A DNA stretch of 64,000 nucleotides from Prostheceraeus crozeri. Its lineage: Eukaryota > Platyhelminthes > Polycladida > Euryleptidae. Positions 54,667 to 64,000 of the stretch are shown here, piece by piece. The position numbers and the translations under genes are program-made. The stretch lies in NCBI GenBank assembly GCA_907163375.1, contig CAJQUW010001098.1, positions 62,001-126,000 of the forward strand. Reading direction: 5' to 3'. Below the pieces are notes generated by a model. The model saw only the letters and a list, made by a program, of their open reading frames with translations. It searched no databases and was not told where the DNA came from. Numbering within the stretch: the stretch's first letter is position 1; every line of letters begins with the position of its first letter.

Positions 54667-55062
54667 TTACATGTTGTTGATATTGGGAAAAGGAATGAGT
54701 TTTTTTAAGTCAACACGAACACACACTTTTGTTTTCTTGGGGGCACCAGGGCAGCGGCGAGGCGTTGGTGGTTCTATAATGCTGAACTCCAGCGCAGTTG
54801 TGAGATTTTCCTCATCGGGTTCCATACGCACACTTATTCGCTTCGTGTGGATCCTCCTGGGCGCATTTCGAACATCTCTTCCACAGCGTGTCTTCACCGT
54901 TATCAAGGCCTCCACCGGTGTTTCGAACACACTACTCTGTACCATGCAATTCTCATCTTCGGATGACTCCGGAGGAGTTATGGGTCCTGTTCCGAATACC
55001 TGTTCCGATTCGATCCTTTCAACTTCAGCTGGAGAAGTGGGAGGTGCTGTGATACGTTCCAT
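54667..55062 (-). CDS. Small acidic/basic Polinton protein, 131 aa, unknown
   Basis: Start chosen at MERITAPPTS (55062); the frame opens at 55137, but that lies only 9 bp after the TATA box, so the first ATG would not be in the mRNA. Ser/Pro/Glu-rich N-terminus (TPPESSEDEN), then RCGRDVRNAPRRIHTKRISV and TPRRCPGAPKKTKVCVRVDLKKL. No family recognised. Disordered and charged, like small viral regulators. Shares a bidirectional promoter with the next gene. Confidence 0.6.
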   Translation of the reverse strand: MERITAPPTSPAEVERIESEQVFGTGPITPPESSEDENCMVQSSVFETPVEALITVKTRCGRDVRNAPRRIHTKRISVRMEPDEENLTTALEFSIIEPPTPRRCPGAPKKTKVCVRVDLKKLIPFPNINNM

Positions 55063-55145
55063 TTTCAATGTGATTAGAATAAGATGGCTGATAATATGGT
55101 ACTTGAGGATTAGAACCTTTGATGAGAATTGGTACACAGCTAGGA

Positions 55146-55223
55146 CTTATATACTTTTTAAACAAAGGAATTCCCAACAGCCAATCAGAGAGGTTCCGAT
55201 TTTCCCTAAAGGGATATATAAGG
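55146..55223. promoter_or_regulatory. Bidirectional promoter with two TATA boxes and CCAAT
   Basis: Minus-strand GTATATAAG at 55154-55146 and plus-strand ATATATAAGG at 55214-55223 face away from each other. CCAACAGCCAATCAG, holding a CCAAT box, lies between them at about 55175. The arrangement serves the divergent small genes at 54667-55062 and 55301-55594. Confidence 0.7.
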
Positions 55224-55300
55224 ACGACATTGTTCCAATTAAGCAAGTTCTAATCCTCGTGACTTGAGTAGACATTAGGAATCTATTACGAATCAACTTC

Positions 55301-55594
55301 ATGATGAGTACCCAGAAACAACTGTTCTGTTACCACAATGAAAGCCAAATAATTATGGGTGGAGCGTTGGATGCGAAGATTAATTTGTGTTGCGGATGCA
55401 AAGTGGAACTCTGGAAGACTTTAACAGTGACAGCACTCCAAAGGAGAAAAGGACTGTCGGCGAAGTGCCCTATACACGAGTGTGATCACGACTTCACAAA
55501 CAATGCAACATTCCTCGAATGGGCTGAGGACTTCTTGAAGTTAACGGAGTCCCCCGAGGGACGTGACTTACCTTCTTTCATTTTTTATGGTTAA
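55301..55594 (+). CDS. Small Cys-rich Polinton protein, 97 aa, unknown
   Basis: The last gene before the right repeat. Cys/His residues are grouped (CYH, LCCGCKVELWK, KCPIHECDHDF), suggesting a metal-binding fold. C-terminal FLEWAEDFLKLTESPEG is helical. No family recognised. Preceded by a TATA box 78 bp upstream. Confidence 0.6.
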   Translation: MMSTQKQLFCYHNESQIIMGGALDAKINLCCGCKVELWKTLTVTALQRRKGLSAKCPIHECDHDFTNNATFLEWAEDFLKLTESPEGRDLPSFIFYG

Positions 55595-55695
55595 TTACAC
55601 TTACATTGTAAACCTCTTGTTTTTATTTCACAAATTCTGTAAATGGGATTCTGATTAGCAAATAATTGAACATAATTTCTGATCTGTAAACGCAT

Positions 55696-56023
55696 TATGA
55701 AAATAAATAAAATTGTCATCATAGTCACAATGGCCACAATTGTCGCATTTGAGCAAGCAGTCTCAAAACAAACAACTATCTATTCAAGTTTCGAAATAAA
55801 TGTTCGCATCCCTGTTCTAATTCACTCACTTTAATTCAAAATCGGAACAGGCTGTTACAACCCCAGTACACAATTGATTGTACCAAACCTCGAAACATGA
55901 ACTCAAATTCAAATCCCAATCGGAACGCGGTTCGAATTCAAATGTTCATATTTACATGTTTGGAACGCCATGTTCGCATCCTCGTTTTAATCCTCACTTT
56001 TTGCGTTCGCATTTTTAACTACT
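55696..56023 (-). repeat. Polinton right terminal inverted repeat
   Basis: 328 bp, complement of 35373-35700, ending TTTTTAACTACT before the duplication AGCACG. Confidence 0.93.
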
Positions 56024-56029
56024 AGCACG
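56024..56029. repeat. Polinton target-site duplication, right (AGCACG)
   Basis: Perfect match to 35367-35372. Confidence 0.93.
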
Positions 56030-57320
56030 ACAAGGCCGACTTTTGAAGAAATACCTCTTGCCTCAAGTGTTTCTCCCATCTACAAATTACTGGTTAACTG
56101 TTCGAGCCAAGATCAAAGAACGATCAATAATACATCCAACTCAGTGTTTGCGCAACATAGCTGCTACGTTTCTAAGAGAGGGGCATCCTGAATTTTCCTC
56201 CCCGTTTCCGCTGTAGCAGAAATCAGGCCTATACATTCAGGCAGAGACCCGACACGCATTTGAAACATAAGATGCCCTACCGCAATCAAATACTACCAGT
56301 AACTTAATTTATTAGCCTACACGATCTTCCACTAGGGTAGTTGTCCTTCCTTTTCTTCCGCTTCCTGGATTTTTCGATTTATCTAACCGTGCCGTGATTT
56401 GATTTAAATAAACACATTCAAGGTTGATTTGTTGAATTCATTGACAAATCTGCGAATTAACGCTTCATTTTCTCCTTAATTTTTGCTCTAAGACTAATTA
56501 CCTGAAATTGTCAGGGTGATGATTTATTTGAATCTCGACATGCTCTCTGAAAAAAGAAACTGCCCAGCATCCTGGTACATTAGTGCTTAATTTTAACATT
56601 TTCAGTTGCTTCAATCAATTATCAAAATTGTCGCATTTCTGAACCAGCACCTCAGTTATAGGAGATATCCCGATTGAGAATCAGTTCATTACATACATCT
56701 TCTTGGTGTCAATTTCTTTACGATGAAATACAATATAAAACACGTAATATTCTACATACTCAAGTATATTAATATCGTGACACATCACAAAGCGGTGGCA
56801 GTTGGAATAGATAAAAGTAGTAAGTAGGAATAGCAATTTACAGGACGGAGTCATGATATGCTCATAATAGATAATAATAAATAATCGTCCGAGATAGAAA
56901 AATCACATAAAACTACCAACAATCCAAAACCTTTCGGTGAATACATCAAACCCAGTTCCTTTGAATATAAAAGACGTACAAAGAAATATACTGAAGAAAA
57001 TATAACATGCAGCGTAGCGCCACATCATAACTGATATGTACATGGAGATATAAAAATGTATCTGGAATGTCCAATACAGCAACTTCACCCAAGATTTAAC
57101 TTCTGAAGAGCTTTAAGCAAATTCTTCGACTTAAACATTTGCAAGTAGAAGGAATCGTGTGAACAAATGAAATCGCTGATAAGCAAGAGAAATAATACAA
57201 TTTGTGTTTAGAAAAATGATTGCTTTCGGTCGCTGAAGTTAAATATCAGATGAGCAGCTTTGTAAGTGTACTTGATAATTCGACAACGTTCAGCACTCAA
57301 ACAGGGTCAATTGATATGTT
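56030..57320. other. Right flank of the Polinton, no gene seen
   Basis: Host intergenic DNA; the 3' untranslated part of the minus-strand membrane-protein gene probably occupies its right end. Confidence 0.5.
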
Positions 57321-57520
57321 TCAGCAATCGGCAGTGTTCTCATAGGCACCGTTGAATTTGGGAACGTGATGCTGCTGCATTTGCAATTGCTGCCAACTCT
57401 CTCTTCGGTCATTGCCAACCTCAGGGGGTGGTTGCGTATATTGATATCGGTTGGGATAGGAAGGCAAGTAATACGGAGTTTCTTGTGCACGTTTCATAGC
57501 TTGCTCACGGGCCTCAGCAG
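57321..57520 (-). CDS. Last exon (cytoplasmic tail) of a membrane protein gene
   Basis: A minus-strand frame from a good acceptor (TTTTTTTCAG ending 57521) to TGA at 57321-57323. It encodes AEAREQAMKRAQETPYYLPS, then a Tyr/Pro/Gln-rich tail (YPNRYQYTQPPPEVGN, QQLQMQQHH) ending ENTADC. Such tails are common in single-pass adhesion/immunoglobulin-type receptors. It does not share phase with the TM exon at 61488-61566, so at least one more exon should lie between, or the two belong to different transcripts. Confidence 0.5.
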
Positions 57521-57530
57521 CTGAAAAAAA

Positions 57531-60500
57531 TGAAATTTTGAATTGATCTACAATTTAAGTTTTACAATGTGATATTGTTTACATTATTGATGTAAGGGAT
57601 CCAAACTCAGACAAGACACATGATATTAGTGAATTATTTTGACAAAAAGTTGTTATTGTGTAGTATTTCGAACGTAGGTTTATTTGGTCATCTTTTTTCA
57701 CTGAAGTATTTTATATGGATTTGAACCGTATTCAGCACAACATTACAGCTCTACAGATTTCCTTTACAATCTAGCTACCAAATAAATCGTTGTGCTTTCT
57801 TTCACACTTGAAACATTGGAAAAACTAATAACTTTAATTGTCGATTAGCAACCACATCAGAATGCGGAGTCTATGTCTGTCATCTAAACTATATTCCAAC
57901 CTACGGTTTTCGTTAAGTATAGGAATGCTACCAAGGTCTATTCCTAAAGAGAAGTAGCCACTATTTCCGCCGGGTCAGACTGACACAGCAGTTGCGTATG
58001 CATAAATATTTGCTATCTTCAGTATGGTTTCATTATGACAAATTTCATTTTTTCTTGACTATCATTATGTAGAGGTGATAAATTTATTCATTCCGCAACC
58101 GCTATTCTACAGTTATGTTTTATTTTCGTAACATGCTAGCGCAAATTCGCTACCGCTACACTAATCAGATTTCTTTCATGTACTAAACATTTATAACTAC
58201 AAATTTTCTAACAATTGATTAAAAACATTTCCTTTCCCCTACAGTGTATTGCATTTCAATAACCATTACAAAATCGATAAATCAGCTGATTAGAGGTCCA
58301 AATTGACCGATCGCCAACCACAACGATTGTGTAACAATTTTATAAAATTAACACTATCATAAGAGTGTCCACGTTTATATTTTCATCATAGTTCTTGATT
58401 ATCATCTTAAGTTTTTAGGTGGCGATGCTGACTTATTGATAAAAAAATTCCACAGAAAAACAGCTAATTTTGGTATATCAAACTTCATACTAAGAGAACT
58501 GAGCATTCTCAAATCCTGAAATTTATCACCAACGAACTAAACATTAAAAATTAAACCTTATCTTTTCAGCATTTTATAGCAACATTGAAATCAGAAATTT
58601 TTTTATACTAGATAAATGTACTTTTTCTCTACGTTCTTTACACAATCATGTAAGCGCCTCCCGAGGACATGGAGCGCGTTTTCTGTAAAATTTTTGAAGA
58701 ATTTTGAAGAATTTTTTTGTCAATTTTTGAAGAATAAATTGCTTGTTATCATAAAGAGAAAGCAGATCAGATTGCCAAGTAAAATTGAAATTACACCGCC
58801 AATTCTCTTTAGAAGTTATAGAAAACACAAAACTGATGAGAGAACTCATCAGCTTGAAGTTAGTGGGAACGCAAATTTCTGAATTGGCAATTGTTCTCTT
58901 GCTGAAGGGGTATTCAAGGACGGTTTTTTCTCTAAGAAATGCGGCATCATTTTTCATATGGCAGAGTCAACGTACAAATGCATGCACGTAGTAGAAAATA
59001 TTTGAAAAACACCGTTGATTCCACCCATCTGACCTGAAGAAACCCGTTTTCTGGGGCTATTGATAGAGTTTTAATCCGTAAATTCAGTGATGCTATGACT
59101 TTGATTTTAAAGTTTGCTGCCACTCCACATCATATGATCGAATTTAGCGAGAAAATAGTTTTGTCGACATAATTCAGCATTCTGAAGAACTATGCAGTAT
59201 CAGATTTCCTGAAAGGCATGAGCAAATATGACTTTTGGGTGATGTTGTATCGCATCAATAGCCTTTTCTGGAGCTATGACTTCTCTTACCACCTACAAAA
59301 CTGTTGGAGACAGAATGGGCCTGTGCGGCATTTCGTAAAGCAATTAATTTATTATGCCATGGTGCGACGTAGGCCTATGTCAGTTACAAAAATATGCACA
59401 CTTTGCTCTTCAATGTCAACTTCTCGTTGAATACGACGATTACTATCTCGATCTAACAAGATATCTGACGACCGTCGCATCAGATTTTGGAAAACAAAGT
59501 CAACCTCAAACTCTCAAAGTGTACAAGAACATCGCTCCAATAAATACATCAAGAATACAACCAGACTGACGCAAGCCTAACGACACATCTGTCAAGACGC
59601 TTGTTTGCTTAGCATCTAAGTTACTCTTGTTTGACTATCACTATCAACAGCGGTTCACAGAAATCCATTATAATCGCCTAAATTCATTTCAGACAATGCA
59701 CAAATATAACATGAATCATTTGACCGTTACGAAAAGGAACGAGGCCCGATCTGCATTCTTATCTTGTTCTACGCAATAACTATCACGTGATTTTGTAGCT
59801 CACAACGGTAATCGTAAATCTCATTAAAATTCAATCCAACTAGCTTCATGATTCCAGGATGCGTGGTTTACTTTATTAACATGTCCTTCTTACTTTATTG
59901 CCACTACAGTCCAGACATGGATCGGATGGCATTCTATACATCTCGGCACTACTGCAGTTTAGTGCACCTTAAAACAACGGCGCATTCTCCCGCAAACGAT
60001 GACTACGCACATTACACCGAAGCGCGCGCTCGGTGTAATGTGCGAAGACGAAGACGAAGACACACGAAGACACAAAGACACTCATTTATAACTATAGGGA
60101 AGAACGAACGGCATTCATTCTGTTGATTAAATCATGTTCTTCTCACATGCATTTTAGGGTGCACTAAACTGCAGTAGGGGTAAAAGAGGGTGCACTAAAA
60201 TTCAGTAGTGCCTACATCTCTTTATATATGAAACTCGATGATCAAATGAAGGCAAATGTCTATTACAATATCAAACACTTCTGAGACGCAAAAAGGAGAG
60301 TAATGGCAGGTTCAAGAAAATTCCTGAAGTATGGAGGCAAAGATCAAGAAAGCTCGCTTAGGTAATTTATCATTTTTTCGATTCGCCTGCTTGTTATACC
60401 GCTATAATTGATTCAAAAGTCGAGATTGCTGAAGTTTTTGTCAAAGAAGCCGTGTTTTAACAGGAGGTTCAGGCTATTGAGGCTTCTTAAAATTCATCGA

Positions 60501-61480
60501 ATCTGCGCAATATTATTGTCGTAGCTTAACATTATCTGATAAGAAAGCAAAAGTCGTTCAGTTCAGGTTGCCTAACAAAACGTCTTCCCGTTCAAAGATA
60601 GGTATTTTCACAACAACACTTGCTACACCTCGAATTGAACTTCGTAGTACTCACTACTTATAAAGTAGAAACAACGAGCAGCAATAATGGCACTAAACTT
60701 CGATCGAGCATCGGATGAATATTGGAGCTGTAGCCTACCTGCTAGAACTGAGTGCCTCGTCAAGCAGTTAACTTAGCGTTTACGGCCCAGTTCACCTATT
60801 AAATAGCATACGGGTAAGTTCACCAGCTAAACATGAGCAATACTCACCAGGAGACTGCTCCATCATTGGTTCATATAAACAACGTTCACCAGGAGACTGG
60901 TTCATTTGTCTATCCATGCGGTCAGTCATGCACTCTATCTCTCTCGTTATCTAATCACCCTGATGAAGTTAGTTATTGAATTGAATAGTTAGAAATTGAA
61001 TTGAAGACAATAACTGCAAACGTGAGTAAACCGCAACCAGTCTTGTAGACTAAAAGTTCAAACAGTTAGATGTGACTTCTTCAAAATTATGAGACACCCA
61101 AAATCACAATCGTTAGTATCATGCAAGCAGACTTGCAAATGAGCCAGGCGCGGGCCATTCAGAAAAAGCACGCTTCTGTTCAAAAATATTACGCCAAAGC
61201 CCGGCCGACTTGCAAGTCTGCATGCAAGGTCAGTGTTAGAGTCAGAGAAAAATTTCGGCGTTTACCGTGAGGAAATGACTGATGAATTTAGATACCTTCC
61301 TGACGGTGGGTGATAAAGATTTGTAGAGCTTCACCGAAGAATCAAATCCTTCTTGTTTGGTGTACTTCCATTGGTGGGTCGGGGGCTAATATGAAGCAAA
61401 AAGTCAATCAAACATTTCAGCAAATTCGATCACTAATGCTAAGAATACTTGACGAATTTTTCAAGAAAATCTCTATGAAA
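57531..61480. other. Probable intron region with a MITE
   Basis: No complete exon recognised. It holds the MITE at 59945-60212 and one TAGGCCTA octamer at 59370. A short plus-strand frame MAGSRKFLKYGGKDQESS (60303) ending at a GTAATT donor is too weak to call. Confidence 0.45.
59945..60212. mobile_element. 268-bp MITE with 8-bp target duplication and palindromic core
   Basis: The terminal repeats are GGCACTACTG...TTTAGTGCACC and its complement GGGTGCACTAAAATTCAGTAGTGCC. It is flanked by a perfect 8-bp duplication TACATCTC (59937-59944, 60213-60220). The centre (60007-60044) is a near-perfect palindrome with arms CGCACATTACACCG / CGGTGTAATGTGCG around AGCGCGCGCT. A second internal copy of the right terminus lies at about 60156-60177. 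GG ends with an 8-bp duplication would fit Merlin; hAT or P are alternatives. Confidence 0.9.
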
Positions 61481-61487
61481 GCACTCA

Positions 61488-61566
61488 CCTTTTGTAACCT
61501 TTCTTCTCCGGCGTCGACAGACCAGAACAATAGCAATGATTGTACCAATCAATATCAGGAGAAGGA
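61488..61566 (-). CDS. Transmembrane exon of a single-pass membrane protein gene
   Basis: 79-nt exon between acceptor CTCTCTCTTGCAG and donor GTGAGTG. It encodes VLLLILIGTIIAIVLVC followed by RRRRRKGYK: a membrane helix with a strong stop-transfer signal, typical of type I receptors and adhesion molecules. It begins after two bases of a codon and ends with two leftover bases. No extracellular exon is recognised upstream within the window. Confidence 0.6.
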
Positions 61567-63229
61567 CTGCAAGAGAGAGAAGAAATAAATAGATTTTAAG
61601 TAGTCAGTAGTACAAGCTGCTGACTATTTGATATAATGAGAACATGATGCAGAATACAAAGATTCTGCTGCGTTACAGGTAAGAAATTCTGCACCAACTG
61701 TGAAGAGACTGACGATTAAGTCAATAAAGGCTTAAACCCACTATTCACAATCACCCGTCTACAGTCGCATGACCCAAGAATCGAGCCGATGTCCGCGGTG
61801 GAGACGACCTTGCACATTCTTCACTACGGCAAGTCGACGGTACAAATGGAAAGTGTGAAGGCAGAAGTCATCTCCAAGTAATAGCGGCTTATTATTGCCC
61901 CATTACTATGGACAGAATGTTAGCATTTAGCAGCATTCATTCTGTAGCGAGACAGCATTGCAGCAATAAAATGTACGAATAATTCGACCTTACCACAGCA
62001 TAGACTGGTAGAGGTATTCGTCGCAATATACTGAATATCTAAGAATATTAGACATGGCCAAGATTGTCCCTAATTTGAAAAAAGACAGTATTCAATTGCT
62101 TTCAAAAATTTCATTTTAACCAAAACCTCAGTCTGCTTCCCATTGCACTGACATGTGTTTTTATCCTATCTGACAAAAAGAACAAACAGGTAGTAGAACT
62201 AGACAGTCATACATCATTCTGTGAGAGTCTCATAGTGGCTTCGTTCCTTGCAGAAACTTCTTCTGTCGGCTAGACTTTTACCTCGACACATGCTGCATCT
62301 TCTTGAAGACAACAGGATAGCTGTGAATGTAGCGACAAGGTGGCAAGTGAGTGTGTGATGGTGTCACGTCATTACTCTACATACTGGGGACTTTGATGGT
62401 GCTGACATAGTCAGACTTTAATCTGGAGCGTTATGATCTTATAGTCCGGATGCCCTTCCTGACGACTTCCAATTGCACTTTCGGGATTCGACCTCTGGAC
62501 CGAAAGATCAATAAGCCAAACACTTAACCACTGTGCCACAGAGACCTGATAAAAGCGGTTGAAACATTTCATTCCGCACTTCATCCGACTGCTCGAATCT
62601 GAGTGCCCACTGCTCGAATGTCCACCCACATCTCGTCTCCTGGCTCATTTATCAAAGTACTCGTTTCAAACTTACAAGGTAACCTTGATAGTATGCAAGC
62701 ACCACACAATGAAAAAGCTTAAAACATTTCGCTGAAGACTTTAACATCCAACTTTTGAGATCTGAAACTTGGGAAGAATTTTATCGCACTCAACATTCTC
62801 AGGAGGAAATAAAATCTATCTTTAACAACTTCTCTCGCCATTTCTCACATTTCATGCCGAGAAATTCCCACCATTCCATTTTGTGGAACTCAAGTCGCTA
62901 TAACAACTCCGGATAGGTGATCTCTGAGAATGTGGATTCTTGCTATTTCTAACTTGCTAATATCAACCGTCCCGACGGCTTGTTTTGTGGAGTCTCCACG
63001 ACAATGATCTCAATGACACCTAAGATGCCAAACATGACTATCACACTCCCGTTAGATCCAGATTGCACGACCTGATATCGACTTCAAATAAAGCTGCATC
63101 GACTTCAGTGCCCCCAGATTATTAAAGATAGTTAACAATATGACATTCATGGTAAAAAAGCGAGCAAAGTTGGAAAGACGTAGGTACATGCACTATTCAC
63201 TAAATCAACTCCCTGCTTACTTTAAGGCA
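61567..63229. other. Intergenic/intronic, one SINE
   Basis: Apart from the SINE at about 62440-62550 nothing is recognised; a GTAAGT after TTACCTT on the minus strand near 62670 is an unsupported donor. Confidence 0.45.
62440..62550 (-). mobile_element. tRNA-derived SINE fragment
   Basis: The minus strand shows an A-box-like TGGCACAGTGGTTAAG (62538-62523) and a B box GGTCGAATCCC (62493-62483) with tRNA spacing. The body CAGGAAGGGCATCCGGAC follows, a sequence shared by many animal SINEs. No tRNA cloverleaf is preserved beyond the promoter, so it is not a working tRNA gene. Its A/T tail and target duplication are not clear. Confidence 0.75.
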
Positions 63230-63237
63230 GGGATGCG

Positions 63238-63953
63238 GAGACGGAGTCACGGAGACCTATCATTTTTGCTGGAGTCGGAGTCGTAGTCCTATCAGACGAT
63301 AGGACTCCGGCCTATAACTAGACCCGATGTACAATACAAACAAATTATCTATCCTCGTGCATAGCTGTCACTGTCAACTTTCTCCATCAAACAAAAGTAC
63401 AGAGACACTGCTGCATGCAAAGCTTGTAATAGTTGAGGGAATGAACCGTGATAGTGAAAAAAGGATTCTCTTTTCAATCGGTGATTTAGTAGAGAAGACA
63501 AGCCTTCCTAGCCTCGATCACACCTACGCACCAAAGATCACATCAGAGACAAAAATCAAATACTAGTTTGTCTGCGAAAAATACCTCTTACTCTCACGTT
63601 AATCGTGTGTGATGGCTCCTCTAAAGCGCACATCAAAATCGAAAGTGTACTCATATTTTTTGGAGAAGAATGGGGGATATTCCTGTCTGGTAGAGACTGG
63701 TGAAAAACCGTGTGAAGCACACATCAACAAAATGGGAGGAGCCGAGTCGCATGCATCCAACTTAAAGCGAAATTTGATAAACTTTCATTAAAATGATTGA
63801 TAATTGATACAGCAATGATCACTAAAGAAAGGTTCAGGTAAGCTTATAATGAACTATGATGTGGGTTGCCTGTTTTTTTTAAAAAAACTAGGCTATATAT
63901 ACTTGCCACCCGGAGTCGGAGTCCTATCAAAATGAAAGGACTCTGCATCCTTG
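63238..63953 (+). mobile_element. Non-autonomous hAT transposon, second copy
   Basis: 716 bp from CAGGGATGCGGAG to GCATCCTTG, homologous in opposite orientation to 28618-29402 along its whole length. The flanks CTTTAAGG and CTTTGAAC are similar to each other and to the CTTTAAAG of the first copy, so the target duplication has diverged or the site preference is strong. Carries a longer BED-finger frame than the first copy. Confidence 0.88.
63612..63791 (+). CDS. BED-type zinc-finger fragment of a hAT transposase
   Basis: 59 residues: MAPLKRTSKSKVYSYFLEKN, then a Cys/His part (SCLVETGEKPCEAH) and SHASNLKRNLINFH. The order S-K-V-W/Y-x-x-F, paired Cys, S-N-L-x-R-x-L-x-x-x-H is that of the BED finger that binds hAT ends. 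The second Cys pair is irregular and no RNase-H or dimerisation domain follows. It may still act as a DNA-binding repressor, but is more likely a relic. Confidence 0.55.
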   Translation: MAPLKRTSKSKVYSYFLEKNGGYSCLVETGEKPCEAHINKMGGAESHASNLKRNLINFH

Positions 63954-64000
63954 CTTTGAACACATACTGATTAAACGGTCAGTATTCTCAATGCCAAAAA

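Larger units (their letters stand above)
35373..56023. mobile_element. Polinton/Maverick element, looks whole and young
   Basis: 20,651 bp with 328-bp terminal inverted repeats starting AGTAGTTAAAAATGCG, and a perfect 6-bp target duplication AGCACG (35367-35372 and 56024-56029). This is the size and terminus style of Polintons. Core set present: protein-primed DNA polymerase B, retroviral-type integrase, packaging ATPase, adenain-like protease, double-jelly-roll capsid protein. Accessory genes include IAP-like RING, TBP-like and PC4-like proteins and a spliced gene. Plus-strand genes fill the left half. Minus-strand genes dominate the right half and converge on them at about 44.95 kb. All core genes are present as full-length frames with no obvious breaks. 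The almost identical end repeats point to a recent insertion. Confidence 0.96.

Noticed and set aside
60303-60362. Possible first exon MAGSRKFLKYGGKDQESS
   Set aside because: Only 20 codons, a weak GTAATT donor and no partner exon.
62411-62629. Protein frame and possible tRNA gene
   Set aside because: The sequence is a tRNA-derived SINE; the cloverleaf is not preserved and the frame is a by-product.
1-64000. LTR retrotransposons, LINE proteins, CRISPR arrays, rRNA
   Set aside because: No long direct terminal repeats with reverse-transcriptase motifs, no spacer-repeat arrays and no rRNA-like sequence were seen; the only integrase belongs to the Polinton.

Overview
This is eukaryotic nuclear DNA, AT-rich, with introns, TATA boxes, AATAAA signals and many DNA transposons. 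No bacterial features are present. The content (P-element, hAT, Tc1/IS630-like and Polinton elements, a TMEM272-like gene, a C-type lectin, a tRNA-derived SINE) and the frequent palindromic octamers TAGGCCTA and TACATGTA suggest a marine invertebrate, perhaps a deuterostome. That taxon is inference.

Left part (1-17.9 kb). It opens with a nearly complete P-element/THAP9-type transposase carrying one in-frame stop. Next come three copies of a 1-kb terminal-inverted-repeat element (two of them near-identical and inverted), a perfect 78-bp inverted repeat around an AT microsatellite, and one of two diverged copies of a 1.3-1.7 kb repeat. Two TMEM272-like membrane-protein genes lie head to head: a first exon on the minus strand (9.6 kb) and a two-exon gene on the plus strand (14.25-17.94 kb).

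Middle (17.9-35.4 kb). Mostly AT-rich intergenic DNA, with an intronless minus-strand C-type lectin gene (24.3-25.3 kb), a non-autonomous hAT copy with a perfect 8-bp target duplication (28.6-29.4 kb), and an apparently intact Tc1/IS630-like transposon (31.6-33.2 kb) that seems to sit inside an older broken element.

Polinton/Maverick (35,373-56,023; 20.65 kb). It has 328-bp terminal inverted repeats that are almost identical and a perfect 6-bp target duplication, AGCACG. It looks whole and young. Plus-strand genes: IAP-like UBA-RING protein, three proteins of unknown function, packaging ATPase, a conserved Polinton protein, chromodomain integrase, a large probably structural protein, a basic core-like protein, double-jelly-roll capsid protein and adenain-like protease. 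Minus-strand genes: a PC4-like and a TBP-like protein in overlapping frames, protein-primed DNA polymerase B, and a spliced regulatory-looking gene. A divergent pair of small genes closes the right end. Several transcription units start at a TATA box of one type (core TATATAAG). The longest noncoding stretch (53.4-54.4 kb) packs E2F-like sites, a TTAGGG tract, two strong hairpins and tandem nuclear-receptor half-sites. The element therefore appears to carry its own transcription-initiation proteins together with matching promoters. This is the most interesting content of the window.

Right part (56-64 kb). Two exons of a minus-strand single-pass membrane protein gene, a 268-bp MITE with a perfect 8-bp target duplication and a GC-rich palindromic core, a tRNA-derived SINE, and a second copy of the hAT element with a BED-finger reading frame.
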